Shown here one piece after another: positions 24,065 to 33,524 of a DNA stretch of 47,680 bases. A program made the position numbers and the translations under genes. How positions within the stretch are numbered: the first letter of the stretch is position 1; each line of letters begins with the position of its first letter. Location: assembly GCA_947173495.1 (NCBI GenBank), contig CAMWFQ010000031.1:1-47680 (forward strand), in the 5' to 3' direction. Source of the DNA: an uncultured Lachnospiraceae bacterium (GTDB lineage Bacteria > Bacillota > Clostridia > Lachnospirales > Lachnospiraceae). The notes under the pieces are model-generated. The model ran no database searches, had not been told where the DNA came from, and saw only the letters and a program-made list of their open reading frames with translations.

Positions 24065-25365
24065 ATTCTTTTCTGAACTTCCACAAACGGAATCTGATCC
24101 AGCTCTCTGCCCGTTCGCACTGCCAAAGCGGCCAGTACTCCTGCAGCCTCTCCTGTTTTTAGTACATTGCCTCCCACACGGTAGCTGGCATGTGCATAGA
24201 AATCCCCACAAATCAGGCGCCCTGCCAGCGCCATTCCGTATACATCAGATGCAATTAATGAACGCAGAGGAATTTGATACGGTCTTACAGATACTCCTCC
24301 ATCACTCCATGCTCCGTTTTCTGCATCATGGATGTCCACATTAAAGGTCACTTCACAAATTCCATCCTCGAAATGTTTTCCTGATATAATGTCTTGCCTG
24401 GTAATCATATAGTTTCCATGAATTCGCCTGCCTTCTCTGACTCCAATAGTATTTGATGTTTCAACAATAATCATGCGGCTCCAATACTTATCTTCAACGG
24501 CCAGTTTTCTCAATGCTTCCAGGATTTCTCTTCTTGCAGAAATTGTTGCTTCCGTGATTTTGCATACGTCGTCGCACGGAACATTATACATATGATTTAT
24601 ACTTACAGAAAACAGATCACCTTTTAAGTGTATCAAAACCGGCATCGTATAAGATATCGGAATCTTGTACCTCTCAAACAGTTCCCTGAAATTCTGCTGC
24701 GCTTCTCCCGGTATGCTCTCATAATTCAGACACCATGGACGCACCTCCTTTGGCGAAAGCCCACAGATTAATGCCTGCATACTCATCGGCTGTACTATTT
24801 GAGTCTCTGCCTCTCCCACATCGAAACCACAGCCTGCCAGAACGGCAACGTCTCCATCACCTGTGGCATCCACCACTATATGAGCCAAAAATGCCTTTCG
24901 ACCGCTTTTGGATTCTGTGATTACGCCTTTAACAGTGGGCTTATCTTTTCCGCTCTGCCGGATGGTTTCCAGGACGACATCCACAACCAGCGTATGGTAG
25001 CAGACTGTCACGCCCGCCCTGACCACAATTTGCTCCATCACATATTTCATATCTTCCGTTCCGAATGAATAATCTTTATTCTGACGATCATAGAGACTTC
25101 CCATAGACCTGACCCCAAAAACAAGCTCCTCCAATATGCCTGTCTTATTGTCAATATCCATAAGCCATGTTACCAGCGAATTGGTCCATGTTCCTCCCAG
25201 ACTGCCTTCCTTTTCCAGCAACAGCACCTCCGCACCGTTTCGAGATGCTTTTACTGCCGCTGCAACTCCTGCCGGACCTCCTCCGCAGACAATAACATCA
25301 TATTTCCCCTCTATGGAAGTTTTACGAACCGCCTCTTCTATATAAATCTGCCCTTCACTTTTCAA
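24061..25365 (-). CDS. FAD-dependent oxidoreductase (FAD_oxidored family)
   Basis: A 434-residue flavoprotein. The N-terminal Rossmann fold reads YDVIVCGGGPAGVAAAVKASR with LLLEKEGSLGGTWTN; a conserved central VVDATGDGDVAVLAGC and C-terminal YRVGGNVLKTGEAAGVLAAL complete FAD binding. Family members occur in carbohydrate loci but the reaction is rarely known. Here oxidation of a sugar imported by the linked ABC system is the best guess. The start is TTG 25365 with GGAGG 7 bases upstream. It lies 15 bases after the MalG-type permease and overlaps the kinase by 4 bases, firmly within the operon. Confidence 0.82.
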   Translation of the reverse strand: MKSEGQIYIEEAVRKTSIEGKYDVIVCGGGPAGVAAAVKASRNGAEVLLLEKEGSLGGTWTNSLVTWLMDIDNKTGILEELVFGVRSMGSLYDRQNKDYSFGTEDMKYVMEQIVVRAGVTVCYHTLVVDVVLETIRQSGKDKPTVKGVITESKSGRKAFLAHIVVDATGDGDVAVLAGCGFDVGEAETQIVQPMSMQALICGLSPKEVRPWCLNYESIPGEAQQNFRELFERYKIPISYTMPVLIHLKGDLFSVSINHMYNVPCDDVCKITEATISARREILEALRKLAVEDKYWSRMIIVETSNTIGVREGRRIHGNYMITRQDIISGKHFEDGICEVTFNVDIHDAENGAWSDGGVSVRPYQIPLRSLIASDVYGMALAGRLICGDFYAHASYRVGGNVLKTGEAAGVLAALAVRTGRELDQIPFVEVQKRI

Positions 25366-25380
25366 CGGATATCCTCCATT

Positions 25381-26199
25381 TTACTTTAAAACCGCTCCTG
25401 CCGTCAAAGCATTTTCAATCTGCCTGTTACCTATGCAATAGATCAATACCAGTGGAAAACTGGTCATCACAACAGCTGCGCCGATCAGTCCCCAGTCTGA
25501 AACTCCCACAGACAGGAAGAAATTCTGCAAGGCCACCGGTATCGGCCGTAATTTTTCGGAGTTTCCCAGCACCTGGGCAATTGCAAATTCATTCCACACT
25601 GATATGAATATGAACATCCCCCTTGTCAAAACAGCCGGTTTAATGATGTGAAAAATAATTCTGAAAAAAGCCTGATAAACATTGCATCCATCGATGGCCG
25701 CTGCCTCTTCCAGTTCTTTCGGCAGCGTGGATAAAAATGCGCTGAGCATCAATACCGTGGATGCCATCTGAAATGCTGAATAGGGAAAAACCAGGCTAAA
25801 GCGACTGCCCTTTAACCCCATATCCATAATCATCATATAAAGCGGAATCATAACCACCTGTATGGGAATTACAAGTCCGACAGACATATACAGCGTCACC
25901 TGCCTGGCATACCGGAAATTCATTCTTGTAATGCAATAGGCAAGCATACTGCCAAAGAACAGCGTTATCAGACAGGTAAAAAACGTGTATATAATACTGT
26001 TAAACGAATACTTTAAAATGTCCAGACTGGCCAGCGCCTCGCTGAAATTTCCCAGATCCCATACCTTTGGCAGTCCGAACGGATTCACATAAAACTCACT
26101 TTTTTCTTTCAATGAGGTCAGGATCATCCAAAGCATTGGATACAGAAATCCCACTCCTATTACACATAATAAAATCTTTAACCACAATCTCTGTTTCAA
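25381..26199 (-). CDS. Sugar ABC transporter permease, MalG type
   Basis: 272 residues with six membrane segments and the EAA loop as LEEAAAIDGCNVYQAFFRII, which contacts the ATPase. It imports a sugar together with the neighbouring permease and binding protein. I start at TTG 26199, with AAAGGAG upstream, which overlaps the upstream permease stop by 4 bases (TTGA). The longer GTG 26226 start lies before the ribosome site. No ATPase gene is in the locus, so a shared MsmX-like ATPase encoded elsewhere is probable. Confidence 0.92.
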   Translation of the reverse strand: MKQRLWLKILLCVIGVGFLYPMLWMILTSLKEKSEFYVNPFGLPKVWDLGNFSEALASLDILKYSFNSIIYTFFTCLITLFFGSMLAYCITRMNFRYARQVTLYMSVGLVIPIQVVMIPLYMMIMDMGLKGSRFSLVFPYSAFQMASTVLMLSAFLSTLPKELEEAAAIDGCNVYQAFFRIIFHIIKPAVLTRGMFIFISVWNEFAIAQVLGNSEKLRPIPVALQNFFLSVGVSDWGLIGAAVVMTSFPLVLIYCIGNRQIENALTAGAVLK

Positions 26200-27077
26200 T
26201 ATTGTATAGGCTCCTTTGCGATACACTTATTGATAATTATGGAAACAATTATGCATTCGATTATAAAAATCACTGCAATTGCACATCCTTCTCCAAACTG
26301 TGACATACTGAATGCCTTATAATACATCTGATACAATACGCTACGTGACGCATCACCCGGGCCTCCTGCTGTCATAACAAGTATGTGGGCATACATCCCC
26401 ATAGACCCCAGTGTGGATATTATGACCACATATTTTATAATATCCTGGAGCAGCGGAATTGTAATACAAATACTTGCCCTCCAGAAGCCGGCGCCATCAA
26501 TTATAGCAGCTTCATAATATTGTTCCGGTATTGCTTTGATACCTGCATAAAACAGAATACAGTTTAATCCAATGTACTGCCACAGAAAAGCTGCCGCAAT
26601 ACAGGGTACTACAGTATCTGCGTTTGTCAGCCAGCTTCTGGTCAATTGTTCCATCCCGATTCCACGCAAAATAGAATTCAGCATTCCCCAATCAGCATCA
26701 TAAATTCCCGCCCACATTTTACCAATCACAGTTACAGACAATACAGATGGGAACAATGCTCCAAACTTAAACACCGTACGCACCCCCGCTGAAGCCCTCT
26801 CCAGCAGGAGCGCTAGAAGCAATGACACAGGAAGCGCAATAAGTAATGAACATCCCACAATAAAATATGTATTTCTGTGCACTTTTCCAAACACATTTGA
26901 CTGAAACAGATTTGTGTAATTGTTCCATCCGACATATCCCAGAGCTTCTGCACCGTTATGGGATTGGAAGCTTATTAAAATCTGCGGTATCATGGGATAT
27001 ATAACAAAGACACTAAACAGCAGCAGCCCAGGAAGCGCAAACAGTAACTTTCCTTTTTTTGTATAGAACTTATTCAT
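26196..27077 (-). CDS. Sugar ABC transporter permease, MalF/UgpA type
   Basis: 293 residues, six membrane segments, with the EAA-type loop QYYEAAIIDGAGFWRASICI. It forms the channel with the downstream MalG-type permease. ATG 27077 follows AGGAGAATAAGAG. It is second gene of the operon after the binding lipoprotein, 43 bases downstream. Confidence 0.92.
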   Translation of the reverse strand: MNKFYTKKGKLLFALPGLLLFSVFVIYPMIPQILISFQSHNGAEALGYVGWNNYTNLFQSNVFGKVHRNTYFIVGCSLLIALPVSLLLALLLERASAGVRTVFKFGALFPSVLSVTVIGKMWAGIYDADWGMLNSILRGIGMEQLTRSWLTNADTVVPCIAAAFLWQYIGLNCILFYAGIKAIPEQYYEAAIIDGAGFWRASICITIPLLQDIIKYVVIISTLGSMGMYAHILVMTAGGPGDASRSVLYQMYYKAFSMSQFGEGCAIAVIFIIECIIVSIIINKCIAKEPIQY

Positions 27078-27120
27078 CTCTTATTCTCCTGCTCTCATAG
27101 CGATATATTAATTTGTTGTT

Positions 27121-28449
27121 TCATTTTTCAAACCAAGTATTTTCCTTCCATATTGGGTTGAAATCTTTCACAAACTGCTCGGCGGTATAGTCGCCTGCGA
27201 GCAAAAGGTTGGTATAAGTTGCAAACTCTGCTGCAACAGCTGAATCCATGGCATTTAAATGGAGTGTTTTAATATACTGCTCCGCATTATTGTATATTGC
27301 CATCCTTTCCTTTTCCAGTTCGCTGGTAACCTCTGCAGGATTTTCCGTTTTAAAATTAAGGGAAGACCCCTGCGCTGCATGCCGGAATGCCTCCTGTTCC
27401 GTACAATATTCTGCAACCTGCACGGCAAGATCCCTGTTCTCACTTCTGGAATTAACTGCCCATCCGTTTAAGGACGATCCCCAGATCTGCAGGACCTGTC
27501 CTGTCTTTACCTGCGGATTCGAAGACGGCCACATAAATACGCCCGTATCCTGTGCTGTTTCGAGTTCCGGATATCCCCAGGACATCGTAGCGATCATCGC
27601 TGTTTTCCCTTCTGCATATAATGCCATATGTGTACTGAAGTCAATATTGGCAACACCTTCCGGAAAGCATCCCATATTCAGCATATCCTCAATTTTTTTT
27701 AGTGCGTTCACAACTCTCTCATCTGAAAAATCGATTTCATTACTCAATAATGCCTGAGCGGCTTTCGGATCATCATTCATTAATATCGTGAAGAACAAAA
27801 AGTTTCTGACACTCCACCCTGTCGTACCAACAATTGAAATAGGTGTGATACCATCATCAATCAACGTCTGACATACCTGAATCAATTCATCGTAAGTCTC
27901 CGGCTCTGTCAACTCATACTGCTCAAAAATCTTTTTATTGTAATAGATGGCAGGTGTGTAAAAAGCATCAATTCCTGACGAAACAGCATAAATACCACCA
28001 TCCGAATAATATAGTGCTTCCGGGTTCACATAATGATCTATAAAATGATCCTCAGTAATATGGTCTGCCAGGTTCAGCTGATTACCCGCATTTATGATCG
28101 CCGTAGCACTGGCCGCATCACTGTACCATATATCCGGCAAATCGCCTGTTGCACTATATGTTTTAAGAAGATTTGTTAGATCACCTGTACCTTCCCATTC
28201 AATTTCCACATCAGGAAATCTTTCTGTCCAGTTCTTTTTAATATAGTTATCCATTATATCATTCTGTACTTCATCGCCATTTAAGTACACCCCGCGCAGC
28301 TTTATCTTTTCTCCTTCTCCAAAGACTTCCTCCTTCCGTACTTCAGTCTCTGACCGTTCCGGCCTGTCGGAATCACTCTCCTGCGAGCATGCGCACAAAC
28401 CCAATACCAAAGAAAACATCAATGTGATACAAATATTTTTTTTCTTCAT
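27121..28449 (-). CDS. Sugar-binding lipoprotein of ABC transporter (locus B)
   Basis: A 442-residue extracellular solute-binding protein of family 1. A lipoprotein signal is present (MKKKNICITLMFSLVLGLCAC, lipidated Cys near position 20), then an acidic linker and the two-lobed binding domain (KIKLRGVYLNGDE, LPDIWYSDAASATAIINAGN, YAEGKTAMIATMSWGYPE). ATG 28449 follows AGGAGGGTATAGAG; an upstream in-frame ATG at 28482 lacks one. It heads the operon SBP-permease-permease-oxidoreductase-kinase-regulator. A TATAAT-like -10 lies at about 28488 on the minus strand with no clear -35, as expected for an activated promoter. Confidence 0.92.
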   Translation of the reverse strand: MKKKNICITLMFSLVLGLCACSQESDSDRPERSETEVRKEEVFGEGEKIKLRGVYLNGDEVQNDIMDNYIKKNWTERFPDVEIEWEGTGDLTNLLKTYSATGDLPDIWYSDAASATAIINAGNQLNLADHITEDHFIDHYVNPEALYYSDGGIYAVSSGIDAFYTPAIYYNKKIFEQYELTEPETYDELIQVCQTLIDDGITPISIVGTTGWSVRNFLFFTILMNDDPKAAQALLSNEIDFSDERVVNALKKIEDMLNMGCFPEGVANIDFSTHMALYAEGKTAMIATMSWGYPELETAQDTGVFMWPSSNPQVKTGQVLQIWGSSLNGWAVNSRSENRDLAVQVAEYCTEQEAFRHAAQGSSLNFKTENPAEVTSELEKERMAIYNNAEQYIKTLHLNAMDSAVAAEFATYTNLLLAGDYTAEQFVKDFNPIWKENTWFEK

Positions 28450-28625
28450 CTCTATACCCTCCTGCTGATTTTTATAGTTCAATTATAGTATGACCATTTT
28501 TCATTTAGGGGTAAAATCGTGGTGTTTTAGAGTAAAATTGTGTTTATCCTTGTGTAGAAGAGGACAAAGCCGTCTCTCTGGGAACACAGAGGAGAAATAT
28601 GTTAAAAACGGCCGGGCAAATCTGT

Positions 28626-28654
28626 AAAAAAAACAGACCTTTTGGTCTGTTTTT
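28626..28654. terminator. Bidirectional Rho-independent terminator
   Basis: AAAAACAGACC and GGTCTGTTTTT form a perfect stem around TTTT. It lies just downstream of the GH27-rhodanese gene (minus strand) and separates locus A from locus B. Confidence 0.88.
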
Positions 28655-28692
28655 CCAGAATGATATTAAGTAACCCAGTTCTCCGTTTCTGA

Positions 28693-30240
28693 TCATTTTA
28701 CCGGCATCTCCTGTCCTCCCAGATCATACACCGCCTCATATCCCAGACAGTCCAGGCTGCTTTTCGCCTGAGCGCTTCGTTTTCCCGTTGCGCAGTAAAC
28801 GATCACAGGGCGGCTCCTGTCAGGTAAATGGGACGGGGCCGTTGCATGGATGTCGGTATAAGGCAGATTCACCGCTCCCTCCAGATGTCCCGCCGCATAT
28901 TCCCGTTCTGTGCGCACATCCACCAAAACAGCCCCTGCCTTCAGAAGCTCTCTGCACCTTTCCACGGAAATGATTTCCCGGGGTTTTTCCTCCCACTCCC
29001 GCTCATCTGCCGTTACGGGAACTGCTCTTTCGCTTTTTATCCGGTATGCCCGGACGCCGTGGGGAGGAAGAACCGCCTCAATAGCTTCCCCGTCGCTGCT
29101 TTGTCCGGCGGTCTTCAGATCCTCATTTTTCAGAAGATCGCGGATCTGCAGAACCTGTCCCCTCAGTCCTGCCTTCTGCAGGTCAAATTTCATGGTCAGG
29201 CTGTGATTGCTTCTGTTCAAAAATGCAATAGCTTTCTCAGGAGAATCCTTCTGCCCCAGGTCCTTTACCCATACCTGTCCCGCTTCTGTTCCGTTCTCTC
29301 CCCAGACAGAATCCGCCACATAAGCCTGCAGGCAGGCGCTGTCCTGGTTTATGGCGATCAGCTCTCTGTTTTTCAGCAGGTTCAGCGTATCCGTTTCCAG
29401 CTTTGTCAGATCGCATCCCAGCATCAGCGGCGTGGACATCATACACCACATAACAAAATGAGTCTTCTCCTCCTCGGGATTAAGCCCGTTTCCGATCTGC
29501 ATCATATCCAGATCGTTCACATGGCCGGGCCCGCAGAACCGCCGAAGAGACCTGATCCGGTCGATCTGATTCAGCACGGAGTCAAAATCCGGCGTGATGT
29601 CGGCTCCCGTACGCCAGGAATCGGCGATCTCCGCCGCCCAGGCCCCCGGGAACTGCCAGCGGCAGATGTTGTATACAAGGGGCTTATCCAGCTTTCGGCG
29701 CAGCTTTTCAATGATTTGTCCGATCTTTGTATACTGGGTCCTCTCATCCAGTCCCAGGCGCAGCGCGCTGCACCAGTCTACCTTGATAAAATCAAACCCG
29801 CACTCCTCAAAAAACAGGCTCAGATCCTCTTCCTCATGCCCGTAGAGCCCTGCTCCCGCACCATCTGCTCCCTCCGCATCATAATAAAAGCCGCAGGTGT
29901 TATCTCCCGCCTCGGAATAGATTCCTGCCTGCAGCCCCAGACTGTGGGCATAATCTGTCACCGGCTTGATGCCGTCCGGGAATCTTACGGCATGGAATTT
30001 CAGCCGTCCGTTTTCACGTCCTCCAAAGAATCCGTCGTCCATGTTCAGATACGTATAACCGCACTCTGCCAGACCCGTGGACACCAACGCATCCGCCTGC
30101 CGCTTCATTTTTTCCTCCGAAATGTCCGTACGGAAACAGTTCCAGGAGGCCCAGCCCATGAGGGGGGTCCTCCTGCGTTGCACATAAGGACTGTATTCGC
30201 TTCCGGAATTTTTCAGATTATTCTGTGTCATATTTTTCAC
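28693..30240 (-). CDS. GH27 alpha-galactosidase fused to a rhodanese domain
   Basis: The first ~410 residues are a GH27 alpha-galactosidase/alpha-N-acetylgalactosaminidase. They show TPLMGWASWNCF, YTYLNMDDGFF, GFDFIKVDWCSA with the nucleophile Asp, SWRTGADITPDF with the acid/base Asp, and a beta-sandwich C-terminal region. The last ~90 residues are a rhodanese: VLVDVRTEREYAAGHLEGAV and IVYCATGKRSAQA, with the active-site Cys present. There is no signal peptide, so it acts in the cytoplasm on an imported glycoside. The fusion is continuous without stop or frameshift. GTG 30240 fits AGGAGG best; ATG 30231 and 30255 are alternatives. It is last gene of locus A. Confidence 0.88.
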   Translation of the reverse strand: MKNMTQNNLKNSGSEYSPYVQRRRTPLMGWASWNCFRTDISEEKMKRQADALVSTGLAECGYTYLNMDDGFFGGRENGRLKFHAVRFPDGIKPVTDYAHSLGLQAGIYSEAGDNTCGFYYDAEGADGAGAGLYGHEEEDLSLFFEECGFDFIKVDWCSALRLGLDERTQYTKIGQIIEKLRRKLDKPLVYNICRWQFPGAWAAEIADSWRTGADITPDFDSVLNQIDRIRSLRRFCGPGHVNDLDMMQIGNGLNPEEEKTHFVMWCMMSTPLMLGCDLTKLETDTLNLLKNRELIAINQDSACLQAYVADSVWGENGTEAGQVWVKDLGQKDSPEKAIAFLNRSNHSLTMKFDLQKAGLRGQVLQIRDLLKNEDLKTAGQSSDGEAIEAVLPPHGVRAYRIKSERAVPVTADEREWEEKPREIISVERCRELLKAGAVLVDVRTEREYAAGHLEGAVNLPYTDIHATAPSHLPDRSRPVIVYCATGKRSAQAKSSLDCLGYEAVYDLGGQEMPVK

Positions 30241-30342
30241 TCTTTCCTCCTGCATCTTCCGTTTATTGTATTTTTACCGTTATATTACCACGTTCCGTTT
30301 CATCCAGTATACTTGAAAACCACGCATTTAAAAACAGTTTAA

Positions 30343-30405
30343 CTCACCGATATCCTGCAAAAGGAAAGAGCTGAGGTGCTTCGCATGAGTTGGAAGGGCT
30401 CCTGA
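30343..30405 (+). pseudogene. Relic of an Rpn-family nuclease gene
   Basis: Twenty codons, LTDILQKERAEVLRMSWKGS, between an in-frame TAA and TGA. They match the segment LTDILKKEKSEVLHMIF of the intact Rpn gene near 14029-14080, in DNA as well as protein (about 80 percent over 45 bases by eye). No more of the gene remains here, on the opposite strand to the flanking glycosidase genes. Confidence 0.65.
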
Positions 30406-30418
30406 GAGAGCTGTCTGC

Positions 30419-32608
30419 TCAACACTCCCTCTGAAACGCCTCCCCATCACCCAATACGCTGGTCAGAAGAACTTTTTCGCCTGCCGCGAGCTTAATTTTA
30501 CTGTCCAGCTCCATATTTCGGATTTCCGTATTTCCATTCTGATAGCGGATTCTGGCCCGTTTCATATCTGTTTCCAAAATGCACGGTTCTCCTGCCAGAC
30601 TTTCCAGCTCGATTTTGACCGTTCTGTGGTTCTCATAGACCGCCGAGACCCGGAAACCTCCCTGGGCCGCAAAATGATCGAACGAAGCGCTTTCCCATTC
30701 CTCCGGCACGGCAGGGAAAATACGGATTTTGTTCCCCCAGCTTTGCAGCAGAAGCTGCTGAATGCACTCCGCCGCTGCCAGAGGTGTCTCTATGACCGGT
30801 CCTGCTTCCCTGTACATGGAATTTCTTGTAATGTGGTTTTTTAATAATTGTCGGATGTATTCCAGCGCTTTTGTTCCTCTCTGATAGGCGCTGTACATCA
30901 GAGACGCGCCTACATAGGAAAATCCAAGAATATCGCCTTTATAGGAAAACCAATGACCTATCGATTTCTCAAGCAGCTCCCAACAGTCACTGTTATCCCG
31001 GTTGACCAGATACAGAGGCATATGCATCATTAAATGGGAAAAATGCCGGTGTGATCTGGCATAGGGCAGATTTTTCCCGATCAGATAGCCGGTTTCATCC
31101 ACCGGATAATCCGTCAGATTTTCACAGATCTCCCTCCACATTTCTTCCTTTTCATCCGTAATTTTCAGAACCTCTGCCGCCTCCAAAAGGGTTTTGCACC
31201 CCCATCTCAGCAGACTGAGATCATAATTGCAGTCTTCACAACGCTCCCCGTATTCCGGCGAATCCGTAAAGGGCAGATGCCATTTTTCATCCTCTCCCTT
31301 CTTTACGAAATGTAAGTAATAATTAATACTCCTGCGAAGCAGGGGATACAGGAAGTCCCGCAGCATTCCCTGATCCATTGTCATGCGGTAGTACAGCCAG
31401 CAATCATGAAGCGCCCAGGTCAGGTTCCCCAGCTCCACAAACTGCAGACCGTTATCCTCCAGCGGATCCGCAATCTTCGACCGCAGATTCCAGGTAGAAT
31501 TGGTTCCTATGCCGCTGGAATCATGCCGGTACTTTGGCGCAACATTCTGTATCAGATTTTCCTGGTATTTCTCCAGGTAACGGTTCAGGGAATCCGCCTG
31601 CTCCAGCCTTCCCGACGTATAGAGGGGCCAGTAACAAAGCTGTACATTCAAATTCCACCAGGTTCCCGGCCAGGGAGTCGTGCTAAGCCACGGTCCCTGA
31701 TTATCCAGCACGCGGCTTTTCCTGCGGACTGCGCTCCCCAGCTTATAGATCTGTCTCCAGTAGAATGCCTCCAGTGTCTGATCCGGTATTTCTATTCCGC
31801 TGATTTGAAAATAATGTTCCCACCATTCCTGATGATATTTTTGATATTCTGTGCACAGGGCAGCCCCCAGGTTGGACCTTACCTTTTCGACTTCCAGGTT
31901 CTTATCCTGGTCAATGGTAACAAAAAGCGCGCTTCTTTCTTCATCATACCGGCAGATCGTTATTGTCCGGTAGTCTTCTTCCAGATACTGTACACTTCCC
32001 GTCTCCTGCAATCTTCCGTCTTTTGCTTTCTTCTCCCATATTTTCGGAGAAGGGTTCTTCTGATAAGACGGATCGATGCGGAACTCTTCCTGCCTTTCAA
32101 GTCCAAATGTCTGACGTGGGCTGACCGCCTCCCTGGGCGTAAACTTCCAGTTTCCGATATCGCCCTTTTTCTGTTCAATCACGATCACAGGCTGCTCTGC
32201 ACATACATAAAAACGGCAGGATACTTCTTCACAGCCGCCTTTCTTTGCAGGTACATTTCTGAGTACCAGATCTGTCCGGCCTCTGTAGATGTCCGTATGC
32301 ATTTCATACTCTGCCGGCCCGTTTCCTTCACCATACAGGCGGCCCATCGGATACTCCAGATATCCGATGGGAAGACGCGGATTGTCAAACTGTTTCGCCA
32401 TCCAGAAGTCTCTCGTCTTGCGTCGGTCATACACTTCATTACTGCCCAGCTCTACATGCAGGAAATAACTCCCTTCCCGTTCTGTGAAATACACCATGCT
32501 CCCCAGGACACCGTTTCCGTGGAATGCGCCCTCTGTCCAGTCTTTCGGGAGTTCTTCTGTCGTCCTCCACCAGAAATCTCCTGATGCAACGTTATTTCTT
32601 CTTTCCAT
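30419..32608 (-). CDS. GH95-type glycosidase (alpha-L-fucosidase/galactosidase)
   Basis: A 729-residue protein with the GH95 layout: N-terminal beta-sandwich (WTEGAFHGNGVLGSMVYF, then LHVELGSNEVYDRR), helical linker, (alpha/alpha)6 barrel and C-terminal beta domain. The barrel motif WWNLNVQLCYWPLYTSG has the two Asn that in GH95 assist catalysis. YARSHRHFSHLMMHMPLY and SWGNKIRIFPAVPEEW are also family-like. Predicted cleavage is of terminal alpha-L-fucosyl or alpha-L-galactosyl residues. There is no signal peptide, so intracellular. ATG 32608 follows GGGAGATAAGGG. It lies downstream of the two permeases, within locus A. Confidence 0.8.
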   Translation of the reverse strand: MERRNNVASGDFWWRTTEELPKDWTEGAFHGNGVLGSMVYFTEREGSYFLHVELGSNEVYDRRKTRDFWMAKQFDNPRLPIGYLEYPMGRLYGEGNGPAEYEMHTDIYRGRTDLVLRNVPAKKGGCEEVSCRFYVCAEQPVIVIEQKKGDIGNWKFTPREAVSPRQTFGLERQEEFRIDPSYQKNPSPKIWEKKAKDGRLQETGSVQYLEEDYRTITICRYDEERSALFVTIDQDKNLEVEKVRSNLGAALCTEYQKYHQEWWEHYFQISGIEIPDQTLEAFYWRQIYKLGSAVRRKSRVLDNQGPWLSTTPWPGTWWNLNVQLCYWPLYTSGRLEQADSLNRYLEKYQENLIQNVAPKYRHDSSGIGTNSTWNLRSKIADPLEDNGLQFVELGNLTWALHDCWLYYRMTMDQGMLRDFLYPLLRRSINYYLHFVKKGEDEKWHLPFTDSPEYGERCEDCNYDLSLLRWGCKTLLEAAEVLKITDEKEEMWREICENLTDYPVDETGYLIGKNLPYARSHRHFSHLMMHMPLYLVNRDNSDCWELLEKSIGHWFSYKGDILGFSYVGASLMYSAYQRGTKALEYIRQLLKNHITRNSMYREAGPVIETPLAAAECIQQLLLQSWGNKIRIFPAVPEEWESASFDHFAAQGGFRVSAVYENHRTVKIELESLAGEPCILETDMKRARIRYQNGNTEIRNMELDSKIKLAAGEKVLLTSVLGDGEAFQREC

Positions 32609-32672
32609 CCCTTATCTCCCATTCCGCTTTTATTCCCGCGGGCAACGAGCTGCCCGTTGTCCGGCTCCGGCA

Positions 32673-33518
32673 TCATCCTTTGACCGAACCGGCCGTAATC
32701 CCTTCAATAAAGAAACGATTCATAAACAGATACACCACCACCATCGGAAAGATTGCCAGCACACTGCCTGCAATCATAATATTCCATGCCGAGATGCCTT
32801 CCCCCATGTCCTTCAGAGCAATCACCCCGACGGTAAGCGGGCGGATTTCCGGTTTCGATAAGGACAGAGCCAGCGGAAGCAGATAGCTGTTCCATGCATT
32901 TTTAAATGCAAACAGTGCTGCCGTTGCAAGGATCGGTTTACTTAAGGGAAGAATAATGAGATAAAATTTCTTAAAGAACGAACACCCGTCTATTTCCGCC
33001 GCCTCATCCATCTCCTTACTGATACTGACCATGTACGACTGCATTAAAATTACCAGGAACGGAAGACCGGATGCCGTCTGCGTGATGATAATACTCCAGA
33101 TATTCCCCATCAAATGCAGCGTCTGACACATATGAAAAATCGGAAAAATCAAAACCACATTGGGAATAAACATAACCAGCCCCAAAACCGCCAGAAGCGC
33201 CGGTTTTGCCCGAAATGAAGTTCTCGCCAGAACATAGGCAGCCATGGAGCCGACGATCAGTGTCAGCACCACTGTCATTCCTGAAATGATCAGGCTGTTT
33301 ATGGTATACTGAGCAAAGTTTGCTTCCTTCCATGCCTTTCCATAACTGGAAAAATCCCACTCTGCGGGCAGAATATTCGCCCCTCCGTTCAAAAACTCCA
33401 CACTGCTTTTGAAAGAACCGAAAAAAGCATATATCAGAGGAAAGGCACAGTATATTGTCATAAGGATCAGCACCACATAGATGCAGATTCTGCCGAACGT
33501 AATTCTGTTTTTTTTCAT
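32673..33518 (-). CDS. Sugar ABC transporter permease, MalG type (locus A)
   Basis: 281 residues with six membrane segments and the EAA loop MDEAAEIDGCSFFKKFYLII. It pairs with the MalF-type permease 6 bases upstream. GGGGGA precedes ATG 33518. Its expected cargo is an oligosaccharide later cut by the GH95 and GH27 enzymes encoded next. Confidence 0.92.
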   Translation of the reverse strand: MKKNRITFGRICIYVVLILMTIYCAFPLIYAFFGSFKSSVEFLNGGANILPAEWDFSSYGKAWKEANFAQYTINSLIISGMTVVLTLIVGSMAAYVLARTSFRAKPALLAVLGLVMFIPNVVLIFPIFHMCQTLHLMGNIWSIIITQTASGLPFLVILMQSYMVSISKEMDEAAEIDGCSFFKKFYLIILPLSKPILATAALFAFKNAWNSYLLPLALSLSKPEIRPLTVGVIALKDMGEGISAWNIMIAGSVLAIFPMVVVYLFMNRFFIEGITAGSVKG

Positions 33519-33524
33519 CTGTCG

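Noticed and set aside
28828-30342. 504-codon plus-strand frame opposite the GH27-rhodanese gene
   Set aside because: Antisense shadow: composition is unlike a protein, there is no ribosome site, and the minus-strand product has clear domains.
31406-32584. 392-codon plus-strand frame opposite the GH95 gene
   Set aside because: Shadow frame with no recognisable domain.
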